Source of the DNA: Myxococcales bacterium
Lineage (GTDB): Bacteria; Myxococcota_A; UBA9042
Length of the DNA stretch: 43,459 nt
Reading direction: 5' to 3'
NCBI GenBank assembly: GCA_009692465.1
Contig: SHZD01000025.1
Coordinates: 1 to 43,459 of the forward strand
The position numbers were made by a program, and so were the translations under genes. This document shows positions 25,925 through 34,626 of the stretch, one piece after another (positions within the stretch are counted from its first letter, which is position 1; each line of letters starts with the position of its first letter). The notes beneath the pieces are model-generated. The model was not told where the DNA came from. It did no database searches and was given only the letters and a program-made list of their open reading frames with translations.

Positions 25925-26060
25925 GGAACTGGTCCCAGAATAAGTCATGCTGGGACCGGTTCCGAGTGCTTGCTGGGTGGGTCGCTAGCGTGCGCCCAGG
26001 GCGCCACACCGCTCCGTGGTGTGCGTAGACCGAAATTGAGTTGTTTTTGCATGCGCCCTT
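25922..26060 (+). repeat. Intergenic element family C, copy C2a
   Basis: It starts TGAGGAACTGG, with TGA as the stop of the preceding gene. Immediately after is a strong hairpin, ggaactggtcccag/ctgggaccggttcc, with loop aataagtcatg. It has no T-run after the stem, so it is not a classical Rho-independent terminator, but it could stabilise the mRNA 3' end. The right half (gtgtgcgtagaccgaaattg) differs from C2b. Confidence 0.75.
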
Positions 26061-26218
26061 AGGAATTGTCCCAGAATAAGTCATTCTGTGACTGGTTCCC
26101 TTTGCTTGCTTTGTGGGTCGCTAAGCTCGCGTCCTGAAAGGCCGACTCGCCGCTCCAGTGGTGCGCAAGTCGATCGAGTTATTTGAGGACAGATCCTGAG
26201 TTGAGGACAGTTCCTCAC
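26061..26218 (+). repeat. Intergenic element family C, copy C2b
   Basis: Tandem neighbour of C2a. It has the same left hairpin (ggaattgtcccagaat/attctgtgactggttcc), then the gtgggtcgctaagctcgcgtcctgaaagg core shared with C1, and ends with two small hairpins built on tgagga and cag. The remaining bases to 26360 hold no gene. Confidence 0.78.
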
Positions 26219-26360
26219 GCTGGCAAGCAAGTGACTTGCCGGTTTGCCGACCGGTTGGCTGGGTGGCTGGATCTTTAGGTGCCCTCGATTCGGCCCAGTC
26301 GCGCCATGGACCCCAATCGGCAGGCGCCTGTCATTTCACCGGGGATTGAGGCGACTGAGC

Positions 26361-28601
26361 ATGCCCCCAAGCCCAACCGACAGCTTGCAGTCTTATCGCG
26401 GCGGCGTCGGCTGGCGTGAACCGGTATTGCATGATCGGCAAGAAGAAATCGCCCAGCTAGAAGCTTTCTTAGCCGGGCCGGCAGGCCGCTTGTTGTGGGT
26501 GGTCGGGCCTGCGGGCAGCGGAAAACGCTCGCTGGTGGCGCATGTGCTCGGTCAGCAGCCGTGGCCGGCGTGTGCGGATGGATTGCTGTGGCTCGATGTG
26601 GGCGAAACGCGTCGCCGCGCCAACTTACGCCAGGCGGCCGCGCACATGCAGGCCTCCGAGCACAGGCAGGCCTCCGAGCACAGGCAGGCCTCCGAGCACA
26701 GGCAGGCCTCCGAGCACAGGCAGGCCTCCGAGCACGGGCAAGCCTCCGAGCACGGGCAAGCCTCCGAGCACGGGCAGGCGCGCTCCAGCACTGAACAGAC
26801 CCCGGCCCTGCAAGGCGGGGGCCCGGTGGTCAATCTGGCCCGCATCATCGGCAGCGCGCGGGCCGTGGTGGTCCTAGACGGCGCGACTTGGGCCACGGTG
26901 GCGGGCGGCGAGCTGCCGATTGGGTTGCGGCACGCGCGCACGATCGTGCTCAGCGAAGGCGATCCGCACCCAGACGTCGGGACTGCGACAGGCGAGGAAC
27001 CGATCCCGACTGTCGATGCTGTGATCCGCCTTGGCGGCTGGCGCATGCCGCCCACTTTGGATTTGTGGTGGGTGGCACCTGCCGAAACGACAGCGCATTG
27101 GCGCTCGCTACTGCGGGCAGCCGGCGACCTGCCCTGGACCGCGACGGTACTGGCAGCCCAATTGCGGGCGGTGGGCGAGCAAGAAGGGCCAGCGGGCATC
27201 GCGCGCTTGGGAGACTGCCTGGGTGCCGCCAAGAGCTCAGCCGGTGAGCTCGCGCTTTTACAGTGGTGTTGGCAACGGTTGAGTGACAACGCGCGCAGTG
27301 TGTTGCACTTGATGGTGGCCGCTGGCGGCGACGACCGCAGCGGCTGGGTCGGGCAAGTCTGCGGCGAACAGACAGCAGGCGAGGCCCACGTCGAATTGAA
27401 CCACGCAGGTCTGGTCCAAGTCCGAGCCTGCATCGACAGGCCGTTCGTCGTCCAGCCGGTGGCGGCGTTTGTGCGCCAGCAAGAGGGCCATGACCTTGCG
27501 GCTGCGGTGGTCACGGCTGCGATCACCATCGCCTTAGCGCGCAGTCTGGAAACGCCGGCGCAGCGCCCGCCGCTAGAGGCGGCACTTGCGCAAATTTCGA
27601 TTGTGTTTGAAGACTTGCAGCGCCGACGCAATTGGACCCTGTGGTCCGCCGTTCTCGACGCCTTTTCAGGCCCATTAGTCCAGTTTGGCCGCTGGGCCGA
27701 GGTCGAAGACGCAGGCCAACAGGGCGTTTTGGCGGGCGAGCCCGAGATCGCGGCGACCGCCAACCGCGCACTCGGAGTGGCCTGCTTGGCCCAAGGGCAA
27801 CTGCAAATGGCGCATGCCTGGCTGACGACGGCAGTGCACAGTCCGCGGGCCAAGGGGCGGGCGGGTGTGGCGCCGGCGCAGCCCTGTGTCTCGCGCTTTG
27901 CGGACCCAACAGCGTGCCCGGCGCCCAGTTTGGACACTTGGTTGCAGAGCGGATCGGCGCAGCCGCCGACCGCGCCGACCTCAGCCGCGCAATGCGACGC
28001 CCAGCTACTCAAGGCCTTGGACGCGCTGTTTCCGGTGCTCAGTTTACGGCTGTGGCGGGCGATCCTACACGCTGAAGTCGCCAGAGCTCAGGTTTGGGAC
28101 GACGTGCCGCTCGCTTGGACCCAGATGTCGCGTCAATATGAACTGCTGGGCGCACTGCCGCGCCGCGATACCCAAGCGCACTACCTGCAAGAGTTGGGGC
28201 AGTTAGCCGCCCGCGCCGGTCACCTGCAACAAGCCGACGATGCCTTTGCCGCCGCCGCCGCCCGCCACCGCGCCGCGCGCAATTGGCTGGGCGAGCGCGA
28301 TGCCCTGTATTTGCAGACGTTGATCGTGGCGGCCTCCAACAAGCCGCGGGCGCTGGAGTTGGTTCGCCAAATTGCAGAATTGACCAAGCACATCGCCGCT
28401 AACGGGGATCCCTACGCCGTGCAACAACAAGCGCTGCAATGGCTCAGTCAGGCCCGCCACAACAAGGCGGCTGGCGAGGTCGATCAGGCGCGGTTGCTTC
28501 TGCAACAGGCGGCGGCGGCGTGCCGGCAACTGGGCATGCAGGACGATGAGGCGCCGCTGCATGAAACCCTACGGATTTTAGCGGAATTAGCTGATGCTTG
28601 A
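26361..28601 (+). CDS. P-loop ATPase with C-terminal TPR-like domain (STAND-like)
   Basis: A 746-aa protein; ATG 26361 with GAGG nine bases upstream. The N-terminal part resembles a STAND/AAA-type ATPase: REPVLHDRQEEIAQLEAFL then Walker A GPAGSGKRS (49-57). Seven six-residue repeats (QASEHR/QASEHG, ~97-138) are inserted before Walker B (AVVVLDGA, ~170). The second half is TPR-like helical pairs (ALGVACLAQGQLQMAHAWL; AARAGHLQQADDAFAAAAARH). By family such proteins bind ATP or sense a ligand and signal or scaffold; there is no effector domain at either end. It could be a regulatory STAND protein or an orphan TPR-ATPase. It is not in an operon. Confidence 0.65.
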   Translation: MPPSPTDSLQSYRGGVGWREPVLHDRQEEIAQLEAFLAGPAGRLLWVVGPAGSGKRSLVAHVLGQQPWPACADGLLWLDVGETRRRANLRQAAAHMQASEHRQASEHRQASEHRQASEHRQASEHGQASEHGQASEHGQARSSTEQTPALQGGGPVVNLARIIGSARAVVVLDGATWATVAGGELPIGLRHARTIVLSEGDPHPDVGTATGEEPIPTVDAVIRLGGWRMPPTLDLWWVAPAETTAHWRSLLRAAGDLPWTATVLAAQLRAVGEQEGPAGIARLGDCLGAAKSSAGELALLQWCWQRLSDNARSVLHLMVAAGGDDRSGWVGQVCGEQTAGEAHVELNHAGLVQVRACIDRPFVVQPVAAFVRQQEGHDLAAAVVTAAITIALARSLETPAQRPPLEAALAQISIVFEDLQRRRNWTLWSAVLDAFSGPLVQFGRWAEVEDAGQQGVLAGEPEIAATANRALGVACLAQGQLQMAHAWLTTAVHSPRAKGRAGVAPAQPCVSRFADPTACPAPSLDTWLQSGSAQPPTAPTSAAQCDAQLLKALDALFPVLSLRLWRAILHAEVARAQVWDDVPLAWTQMSRQYELLGALPRRDTQAHYLQELGQLAARAGHLQQADDAFAAAAARHRAARNWLGERDALYLQTLIVAASNKPRALELVRQIAELTKHIAANGDPYAVQQQALQWLSQARHNKAAGEVDQARLLLQQAAAACRQLGMQDDEAPLHETLRILAELADA
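26649..26774 (+). repeat. 18-bp coding tandem repeat, seven copies
   Basis: Seven consecutive units of caggcctccgagcacagg, four ending agg and three ending ggg, encode QASEHR x4 and QASEHG x3 inside the P-loop protein. Copies are nearly identical at DNA level, so the expansion is recent. The reverse strand is also open through the array. Confidence 0.95.
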
Positions 28602-28847
28602 GCCGGTTGGGCCAATTTGGGCGAGGTTTGCGCGACTCATTGAGGCTATGGAATCGAGACGGGCGCCGGTTCGCAAGCAAGAATCACCAAGACGCCAGAC
28701 GGCCTATTGCGCTGGACCCGCAGCGACCGCTCACGGTGGCGATTAGGCATAGACACATCGGCGCGGATGCGCAGAGCGGGCGCGCATTCTACTTGCGGGC
28801 CGAACCGGAATTCGCCAGCCCCGGCGCCTGCAGCAGTCTTGGCCTAC
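28602..28847. other. Intergenic stretch, no gene supported
   Basis: Several short open frames cross this stretch (one, on the plus strand, reads ITKTPDGLLRWTRSDRSRW), but none has a start with a ribosome site. It may be a decayed gene remnant; nothing firm can be said. Confidence 0.3.
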
Positions 28848-29006
28848 CTAGAGAGCCGATCAAATAAGGTTTGCTCGGCGTCTCAGTGCTTGCTTTGGGG
28901 GTCGCGAGCCTGCGGCACTTATTCAGTGGCCTGCGGGTTGGCGTCAGGCCGCTCCGTTTTGTTTGGGAATTCTTTGAGGTTCGGCGTCAATCGGTCGGGT
29001 CTCTAG
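28848..29006 (+). repeat. Intergenic element family D, copy D3
   Basis: CTAG at 28848-28851 and 29003-29006. It is nearly identical to D2 over its whole length, in the same orientation, with termini ctagagagccgatcaa and atcggtcgggtctctag. Confidence 0.88.
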
Positions 29007-29076
29007 GGCCGGATGGCGGCGGCGCCCAACACCGCCGCGAGGTGCGGTCGCGGTCATTTTTCTAGGCCACGCCCTC

Positions 29077-30900
29077 TTACTTCGCCCCTTTCTTTGCGAC
29101 CTGAATATGAAAGTGTGGACCGCTGGCCCCTGTGCTTCGGTCTGTGTACTCGTCCAAATACCCCGCAATGTTCGCAGCCCACGGGATGCCACCCTTGCCG
29201 AGGAGGGGTAAATGTTGGTTGATGATCTTCGTAGCCAAGGCAAAGGTTGGGTATTTGATGGGATTTGGTTTCTCCGGCACCGGGTCCTCCCCCTCCAAAC
29301 AGAAGTCCAATGCTCTGCCAGCACGGTGGCAGTCGCCCGAACCGTGGGCTAAATCATTGCCTCCAGTGACCCTAATCGCCAACTTGGGCGCAAGCTCTCC
29401 GGTTTCTGTGTCGACCTTTTCTTGGTGATCTGCATCCGAATTCTGCTTGTTTTTTAGAGTTTTCTCATTGACGTAAAGGTTGGATGCAGTCCGGATTGCG
29501 GCGAAGATGGTACTGGAGAGAGTGGCCAGCTCACTGGTGATCTGGCCACCGCAGGTGATCTCTCCGCCTTCGTCGTGCTTGTGCTTATGCTCGTCGCGAT
29601 CGAGGTTGAATTTTTCCTTGTAGTCGCAGCTATCTTTTTCGTCGTAGCCCAAGCCCTTCAAGTTCTTCCTCAACCGAGTAGCGGGTCGAGTAGCGGGTCG
29701 CGTAGCGTCCCCCGACGCAGTCTCCTCCTCGTCGGCTTTGAGGATCCAGTTGGCAGTCTCCTCCTCGTCGGCTTTGTGGATCCAGTTGGCCCGCTCGCTT
29801 TGGGGCAGCTTGCCGATAATTTCGTATGCCTTGTCCAGCGTTGCAACGGGCATCTTGCCCTTGGTGGACTCGTTGAAGACCTTATTGAGCTCGGCGGTTT
29901 TGCACCAGATGAGATAGGCAGACACGAACCCGATGCTGTCGGCGCCGTATTTTTTCGCGGCCGCCTTGAGGATTACCGGGTCGACCTCGGTCGCAGTCGC
30001 CGCCATCAGCGCCATCGCGCGTAACAAATTGGCCGTTTTTGGATCGAGACTAGCTTCGAAGTTGAGAAATTGCTCCTTGGTGGGAACGACCTTGGAGATC
30101 ACGGCCCCGCCCTTAGTGTCGTCCTTCAAGTGCTGAACCGCGCCAGCTGTCGCCGTGCCAGCCGCGACGCTCTGCGTTTCGCCCTTGGCCGCCCCAGCGC
30201 CCGCCGCTTCGGCCTGCACTTCCCCCGCTGCACCATCGGTCGAAGGGGCGGCCCCCGCACGGTCGGCTGGCTCATCGCTGGGCCCACTGCCACCCGGCGC
30301 GGCCGCGCTGGCGCCCTGCTGAGCGGAGGGCTTGGTGTGACCGTCATCGGCGCCAGACGCTGCGCCGCCCGCTCCCGCGTCTGCAGGCGCGCAACCGGCT
30401 GCCGACGGCAGGTCGGCGTTCTGCTGCACCACGTGGGTCAACTCATGCCCGAGCAGCTCGCCGCCCTGCGCCGAGTCGAGCTTGGGAGCCGCATCGGCGA
30501 CGTAAATGCGTTTGCCTTGGGTAAACGCCTGCGCGCCCTGCTTTTCGGGCAAGCCGGTGCCGTAATGAATGCAGACTTGGCTGAAATCGTGGCCAAACAA
30601 CCGCTCAAACTTCTTGGGCACCGGCTCAGTGCGCGGCTTGCATGGTTGCGTCGCCTGTTTAATCTTGTCGTAGTTTTGGCCAGCGGCCGCAGGGCTCTGG
30701 CGCTCGCCGGCGTCTGGGTAGCGGTCGTTCTGGGCGGGCTCGCTCATGGCCTCTTGGGTCTGCTGGCCGGCGCCTTTGCGTTTGCCACCATCGCCGCCAA
30801 CTTGCGGTGCGCGTGGCGCTTGCTGGCGACCGATGTCGGCTGCCGCGGTGCCGGCGCCAGCGGCCTGACTGGGAGCGTGCGGTTCAGAATTCATCGCCAT
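29077..30900 (-). CDS. DUF4157 domain protein fused to an M15-like peptidase domain
   Basis: A 607-aa protein; ATG 30900 has GGGAGA six bases upstream. After a disordered Ala/Gly/Pro-rich leader (~1-75) comes a DUF4157 domain: FGHDFSQVCIHYGTG (~103-115), AFTQGKRIYVA, then zinc motif HELTH (152-156) followed by VVQQ. A long Ala/Gly/Thr linker and a helical region follow, with an exact 12-residue duplication (NWI.KADEEETA, 36-bp repeat) and PATR repeats. The C-terminus resembles a D-Ala-D-Ala or L-Ala-D-Glu type peptidase (M15): H525 in CHRAGRALDF with D532, and HFH (596-598). DUF4157 is a hallmark of cargo associated with extracellular contractile injection systems, so delivery of a cell-wall peptidase is plausible; no injection-system genes are in this window. 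Confidence 0.8.
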   Translation of the reverse strand: MAMNSEPHAPSQAAGAGTAAADIGRQQAPRAPQVGGDGGKRKGAGQQTQEAMSEPAQNDRYPDAGERQSPAAAGQNYDKIKQATQPCKPRTEPVPKKFERLFGHDFSQVCIHYGTGLPEKQGAQAFTQGKRIYVADAAPKLDSAQGGELLGHELTHVVQQNADLPSAAGCAPADAGAGGAASGADDGHTKPSAQQGASAAAPGGSGPSDEPADRAGAAPSTDGAAGEVQAEAAGAGAAKGETQSVAAGTATAGAVQHLKDDTKGGAVISKVVPTKEQFLNFEASLDPKTANLLRAMALMAATATEVDPVILKAAAKKYGADSIGFVSAYLIWCKTAELNKVFNESTKGKMPVATLDKAYEIIGKLPQSERANWIHKADEEETANWILKADEEETASGDATRPATRPATRLRKNLKGLGYDEKDSCDYKEKFNLDRDEHKHKHDEGGEITCGGQITSELATLSSTIFAAIRTASNLYVNEKTLKNKQNSDADHQEKVDTETGELAPKLAIRVTGGNDLAHGSGDCHRAGRALDFCLEGEDPVPEKPNPIKYPTFALATKIINQHLPLLGKGGIPWAANIAGYLDEYTDRSTGASGPHFHIQVAKKGAK

Positions 30901-31010
30901 GGCGAGTCTCCCGCGCATTTCGAACAGCAATTCGTGACGATAGCTAGACAGCCTCTCAAACGCAGTCCATGGCTATGGCAGAATAGTCGGAGTCGCGGGC
31001 TAGCCTGTCA

Positions 31011-31184
31011 ATGAACACACAGGGCCGAGGCGCTGGCAGCGGGGTCCGGCGGTTCGAGTACCAGCAACGCCAAGATCGCGCCAATGCGCACTTTCCGCGT
31101 CGTCTGCGGTCGACTCAGTGGCTGCTGGCGGCGGTTTCAGGGTGGGCTGGCACCAGCAGTTGCCAAATCGACGAACCTTTGTGA
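31011..31184 (+). CDS. Possible 57-aa coupled small ORF
   Basis: ATG 31011 to TGA 31184, ending with a hydrophobic stretch (WLLAAVSGWAGTSSC) that could be an N-terminal signal. Its stop overlaps the most likely GTG start of the next gene (GTGA, 31181-31184), which suggests translational coupling. There is no clear ribosome site. It may be a leader peptide or a spurious frame, or the two may be one gene split by a frameshift. Confidence 0.3.
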   Translation: MNTQGRGAGSGVRRFEYQQRQDRANAHFPRRLRSTQWLLAAVSGWAGTSSCQIDEPL

Positions 31185-32461
31185 GGCTTGCGCTGCGGCG
31201 CCTCACGGTCGGACAGCGGCGACAGGCTCAGCGGTCGAGTCTGCTCGCGGACCACGGACTGCTGACTGCTGACGATCTGGCGTTGGCGATTGCCCTCTTG
31301 TTTGCGATGGAACGCCCCATGCCCTTTGACCTAGATCGCACATTGACCAAACTGCAGCAACGCCACGCCGACCCGTTTTCCATGCGATTTGCCTTGCTGG
31401 ACTTGATGTTTGCCGTCGGCTGCGGTGTGCGCGAACAGGCCATCGCCTTGCCGTGGGGCGATGCGTTGTGCCTGCGCACCGCAGGTCCACCCGCGCCGAC
31501 GGACGGGCCGCGATTGGTGATTGTGGCGCTCGACCTGGAACTGCCCGGGGCGCACAGCGCCGATCCGGCCGGGCGTTGGCCCAAGAAATACGCCAACTTA
31601 GGCGGGCCAGCCGCGGCCATGGCGTGGGCGACAGCATTGCACGCACTGCTCAGCGGTGCCCGTAAAACGCCGTGGGAACTGGTGCTGGTGCGCTCGCCCG
31701 CGATGGGCGCGGCCGAATTTCTGTCGGCTCTGTGTATTGATCTGGGGGCGACCAACTTGGCGCTGCTGCAACCGACGGCTGCGACGGACGGCGGCGATCT
31801 CGACATGGTGCGGGTCCAGCTGCAGCGGTCGCGCAATATTTGGCGTTTTCCGGCTTGTGATCATACCGTTGCCCTGTCCGGCACCGCGGCCTTTGGCGGC
31901 GCGCTCGGTGCCATGCGGCAGGTGATTGGGGGTCTGGGTCCAGCGGCGGCGTGGACTTTGCACGATGTTAAGATTGCGGCCGGCGATCCGAGTACCTATT
32001 CGGCAATCCTGCGCGCTTCGGTGGCGCCCAAGGCGACCGCGGGGACGGCAGTGGCGGCGGTCGACGGCGATTTGCGGCTGCTGTTTCCGATCAACGACGC
32101 CCTGGCCGGTCTGCAAGCGCTGGGCGAGCGGCTGCCGCCAACGTGGCAACAGGCCTTGCAAGAGCCGATCGCCGCCCACACCGCGCCTGACGGCCTGGGG
32201 CTGCACGCGATTGGCCCGCAGTTGGCGATGGACATCGAGCTGCCCGAACGCACCGCGCAACTCAACGTGGTGTGGGATGTGGAGCCGCTGTGCCGGCGGT
32301 GGTCGGGAGCGACCCGGCCGCTGGCAGTCACCAAGAGCCAAGCCCGCGGCACGGTGCCGGCCGGCCTGCCCGCTCATGCCCAAGTGTGGTTTGTGCCGGA
32401 CTTTTCGGACAGCAACGACGCGGTCTCGCTGCAGCGCGCCGTGACGGCTGCCGTGGGCTGA
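31181..32461 (+). CDS. Degenerate M20-peptidase-like protein
   Basis: A 426-aa protein if started at GTG 31181 (the GTG at 31118 would add 21 residues). The general order of an M20 peptidase can be followed: a helical N-terminus (FDLDRTLTKLQQRHADPFS), a glycine-rich GWALCLR-like strand, then LVIVALDLELPG where family members have HxD, GRWPKKYANLGGPAAAMAWATALHAL in place of GRGxxDMKG, and SNDAVSLQRAVTAAV at the end. The usual metal ligands (H-x-D, D, EE) are missing, so if this is an M20 relative it is catalytically dead. The resemblance is weak and inferred by eye; unknown function is the safe reading. Confidence 0.5.
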   Translation: MRLALRRLTVGQRRQAQRSSLLADHGLLTADDLALAIALLFAMERPMPFDLDRTLTKLQQRHADPFSMRFALLDLMFAVGCGVREQAIALPWGDALCLRTAGPPAPTDGPRLVIVALDLELPGAHSADPAGRWPKKYANLGGPAAAMAWATALHALLSGARKTPWELVLVRSPAMGAAEFLSALCIDLGATNLALLQPTAATDGGDLDMVRVQLQRSRNIWRFPACDHTVALSGTAAFGGALGAMRQVIGGLGPAAAWTLHDVKIAAGDPSTYSAILRASVAPKATAGTAVAAVDGDLRLLFPINDALAGLQALGERLPPTWQQALQEPIAAHTAPDGLGLHAIGPQLAMDIELPERTAQLNVVWDVEPLCRRWSGATRPLAVTKSQARGTVPAGLPAHAQVWFVPDFSDSNDAVSLQRAVTAAVG

Positions 32462-32518
32462 CTTGGGGTGACTTGGGCTGACTTGGGGTGACTTGGGCTG
32501 ACTTGGGCTGAATTCGGC
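32459..32518 (+). repeat. 10-bp tandem repeat beginning at a stop codon
   Basis: Six units of tgacttgggg/tgacttgggc (last unit degenerate) begin with the TGA of the preceding gene. Because the unit length is not a multiple of three, TGA appears in all three plus frames, making a multi-frame stop block. Confidence 0.9.
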
Positions 32519-32637
32519 TGGCCACGGGGAATGCGCGCGGCCAGCACGGCGATAAGATTGACGCAGACGCACTGTCGATTATCGTCCACCTTCGCTGCGC
32601 ACAGTGCTCCTTGGCCGCCGCCCATTGTGGATTTAGC

Positions 32638-34626
32638 ATGAGTATTTTAGTTAATCCAAGCAATTGGCGGCTTTTGGCCGCTCTGACCGTGCTGACGGTG
32701 CTGACGGTGCTGACCACCGCCTGCGATTCGGCCCGCGAGCCCAAGCCCAAACCGGCGGCTGCCGAGGCTGAGGCCATTGAGGAAGTGCCGTCCGCTGCGG
32801 CAAACCAGCCCGAAAAAGTACCGACATGGGCAGAAGTGACGGCGCGCGTCGCCGAACAGGCCAAGTTGGCCCAAGCGGCAGAACTGGCGGCGTTGGCGCG
32901 TGAACTCAAGGCCGCCGGCGCCGACGGCAAGGCACTCAAGGCGCTGTCGCCGGCCAGTGCTTTGCGATTTTATGACCGCAACGGCCAACTCAACAGCGAC
33001 GGCGCGGAGTTGCTGGCCGAGTTGGGCCAGTTGGATCGCCACGGCATGGATCGCAACGGCTATCGAATCAAGGGCATCGATGAGGCGACGCTGGCCGTCA
33101 ACACCGCGTTTGCCGCCGAGCGGCAGGTGTGGCTGGGGCTCGATCGGCAACCGCGGGCAGCCTTGGTCGCGGCTCAGGCGGCGCTCTGGCTGCGCGGTGG
33201 CGACAGCAGTGCGGTGGATCTGGCGCGAGCAGGTGGCGACCAACTGGGCAGCGCTGGCTTGCGGGCTCTGGACCGCGCCTTGCCGCAGGTGGTTCTCACC
33301 GCAACGGCCAGCCGCTTGGCGTTGCTGCACGCCGACGTGGAACTGACGCGCGCGGCGCTGCGCTACGTCATCGACTGCGATCACGCCCTGCCCACTCACC
33401 CCTTCAAATACACGCCGCCGGGCGACGTCAAACGCTTCAGTGACAAGCATGCCGATGCGCTGACCAAGTTTTTGGACGGTGCCAAGGGCCGCATGGGCGC
33501 GGAACTGCGGGCCAAACAGCCGACCCATCCGCAATATCCGCTGCTGCTCGGCGCCTATGCCACGTACAAAGAGCTGGTCGACGCCGGTGGCTGGCAACCG
33601 CTGCCCAAGCTGGCGGCCAAGCAACTCAAGAAAGGCGAGACTAATCCACTTGTTGGGGCGATTCGCACCCGCCTGACAGCGGAGGGCTACTCGGCTGGCG
33701 ATGGCGGCGATCTTTTTGACGAGCCTTTAGAAACCGCGATCAAGGACTTCGCCGGCCGCCACCAGCTCGATCAAGACGGCATTGTCACCAAGACGGTACT
33801 GAACGAAATGGACGTACCGGCCGAAAAACGCCTGCGCCAAATCCAGTTGGCGCTGCAGAGGTATCGTGAATCCGAGGGTCGCGATCCGGGGGATGATTTT
33901 TACATCTTTGTTAACATTGCGTTTCAGAAGTTGTGGGTGTTCGACAAGGGCGCGCCGATCGACAAGCACCGGGTCATCGTCGGCAACAACGACATCGACG
34001 TCGACCAATTGACCGCCATGAAAGGCAAAATCAATCGCACCAAGATGTTTTCGCACAAGATGACCCGGGTGATCATCGCGCCCAAGTGGTTTCCGACTTC
34101 GCGGGTGGTTGAGTTGGAATTGCAACCTAAGTTGGCAAAAGACCCCAGTTTTATGGAAAAAGAGGGCTATGTTCGCGAGATGCAGGCCGACGGAACCGAG
34201 GTGTGGTTCCAAAAAGCCGGCAAGAGCAATTTGCTGGGCGACGTCAAGTTTCAAGGACCCAACAAGTTCAATATTTACCTGCACGATACCCCGTTTCGGG
34301 CGCTGTTTTCCAAGGCGCGGCGGCCGTTTAGCCACGGCTGTGTGCGCGTCGACAAGCCCGTCGATCTGGCCGAGCTGGTGTTGGGCCGCGACCGCGGGAT
34401 GAGCGCGAGGGAAATCAAGGATATTATCAAGGAACGCCAGGAAAAAGAGGTCAAGCTCAAGACCCCGATTGCGGTGCACATCGACTATGTCAGCGCCGGC
34501 GTCGACGAAGAGGGCCGGGCGGTATTCGGCTACGACATCTATGGCTACGATCAGGCCTACTATGATGGGGTGCTGCCCGTGGAAGAAGCCAAAGAATACA
34601 AGGCTGGCTCGACCCGCGGCTTGTGA
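32638..34626 (+). CDS. L,D-transpeptidase lipoprotein (YkuD/YcbB-like)
   Basis: A 662-aa protein from ATG 32638; the lipoprotein signal has Leu-Thr-Val repeats and ends at Cys in VLTTAC. A long helical N-terminal region (~60-330) is followed by a peptidoglycan-binding-like part (IRTRLTAEGY, LETAIKDFAGRHQLDQDGIVTKTVL) and a YkuD catalytic domain with IYLHDTP and FSHGCVRVDKP, whose nucleophile is C568. The architecture is that of E. coli LdtD (YcbB). By family it forms 3-3 cross-links in peptidoglycan, or attaches proteins to it, from the periplasmic face. Its TGA stop is part of element C3. Confidence 0.88.
   Translation: MSILVNPSNWRLLAALTVLTVLTVLTTACDSAREPKPKPAAAEAEAIEEVPSAAANQPEKVPTWAEVTARVAEQAKLAQAAELAALARELKAAGADGKALKALSPASALRFYDRNGQLNSDGAELLAELGQLDRHGMDRNGYRIKGIDEATLAVNTAFAAERQVWLGLDRQPRAALVAAQAALWLRGGDSSAVDLARAGGDQLGSAGLRALDRALPQVVLTATASRLALLHADVELTRAALRYVIDCDHALPTHPFKYTPPGDVKRFSDKHADALTKFLDGAKGRMGAELRAKQPTHPQYPLLLGAYATYKELVDAGGWQPLPKLAAKQLKKGETNPLVGAIRTRLTAEGYSAGDGGDLFDEPLETAIKDFAGRHQLDQDGIVTKTVLNEMDVPAEKRLRQIQLALQRYRESEGRDPGDDFYIFVNIAFQKLWVFDKGAPIDKHRVIVGNNDIDVDQLTAMKGKINRTKMFSHKMTRVIIAPKWFPTSRVVELELQPKLAKDPSFMEKEGYVREMQADGTEVWFQKAGKSNLLGDVKFQGPNKFNIYLHDTPFRALFSKARRPFSHGCVRVDKPVDLAELVLGRDRGMSAREIKDIIKERQEKEVKLKTPIAVHIDYVSAGVDEEGRAVFGYDIYGYDQAYYDGVLPVEEAKEYKAGSTRGL

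Noticed and set aside
25922..25965. Rho-independent terminator at the C-family hairpin
   Set aside because: The stem is strong but no T-run follows, so it cannot be called a classical terminator; it is reported as part of the element.
26552..28012. A 486-codon open frame antisense to the P-loop protein, with Cys-Ser-Glu-Ala repeats
   Set aside because: It is the mirror of the sense gene in GC-rich DNA; the repeat is open on both strands because the unit length is a multiple of three. The sense strand has the Walker motifs and TPR pattern.
28602..28867. Possible small gene or gene remnant before D3
   Set aside because: Several overlapping frames look equally plausible, none has a start signal, and the longest runs into element D3.
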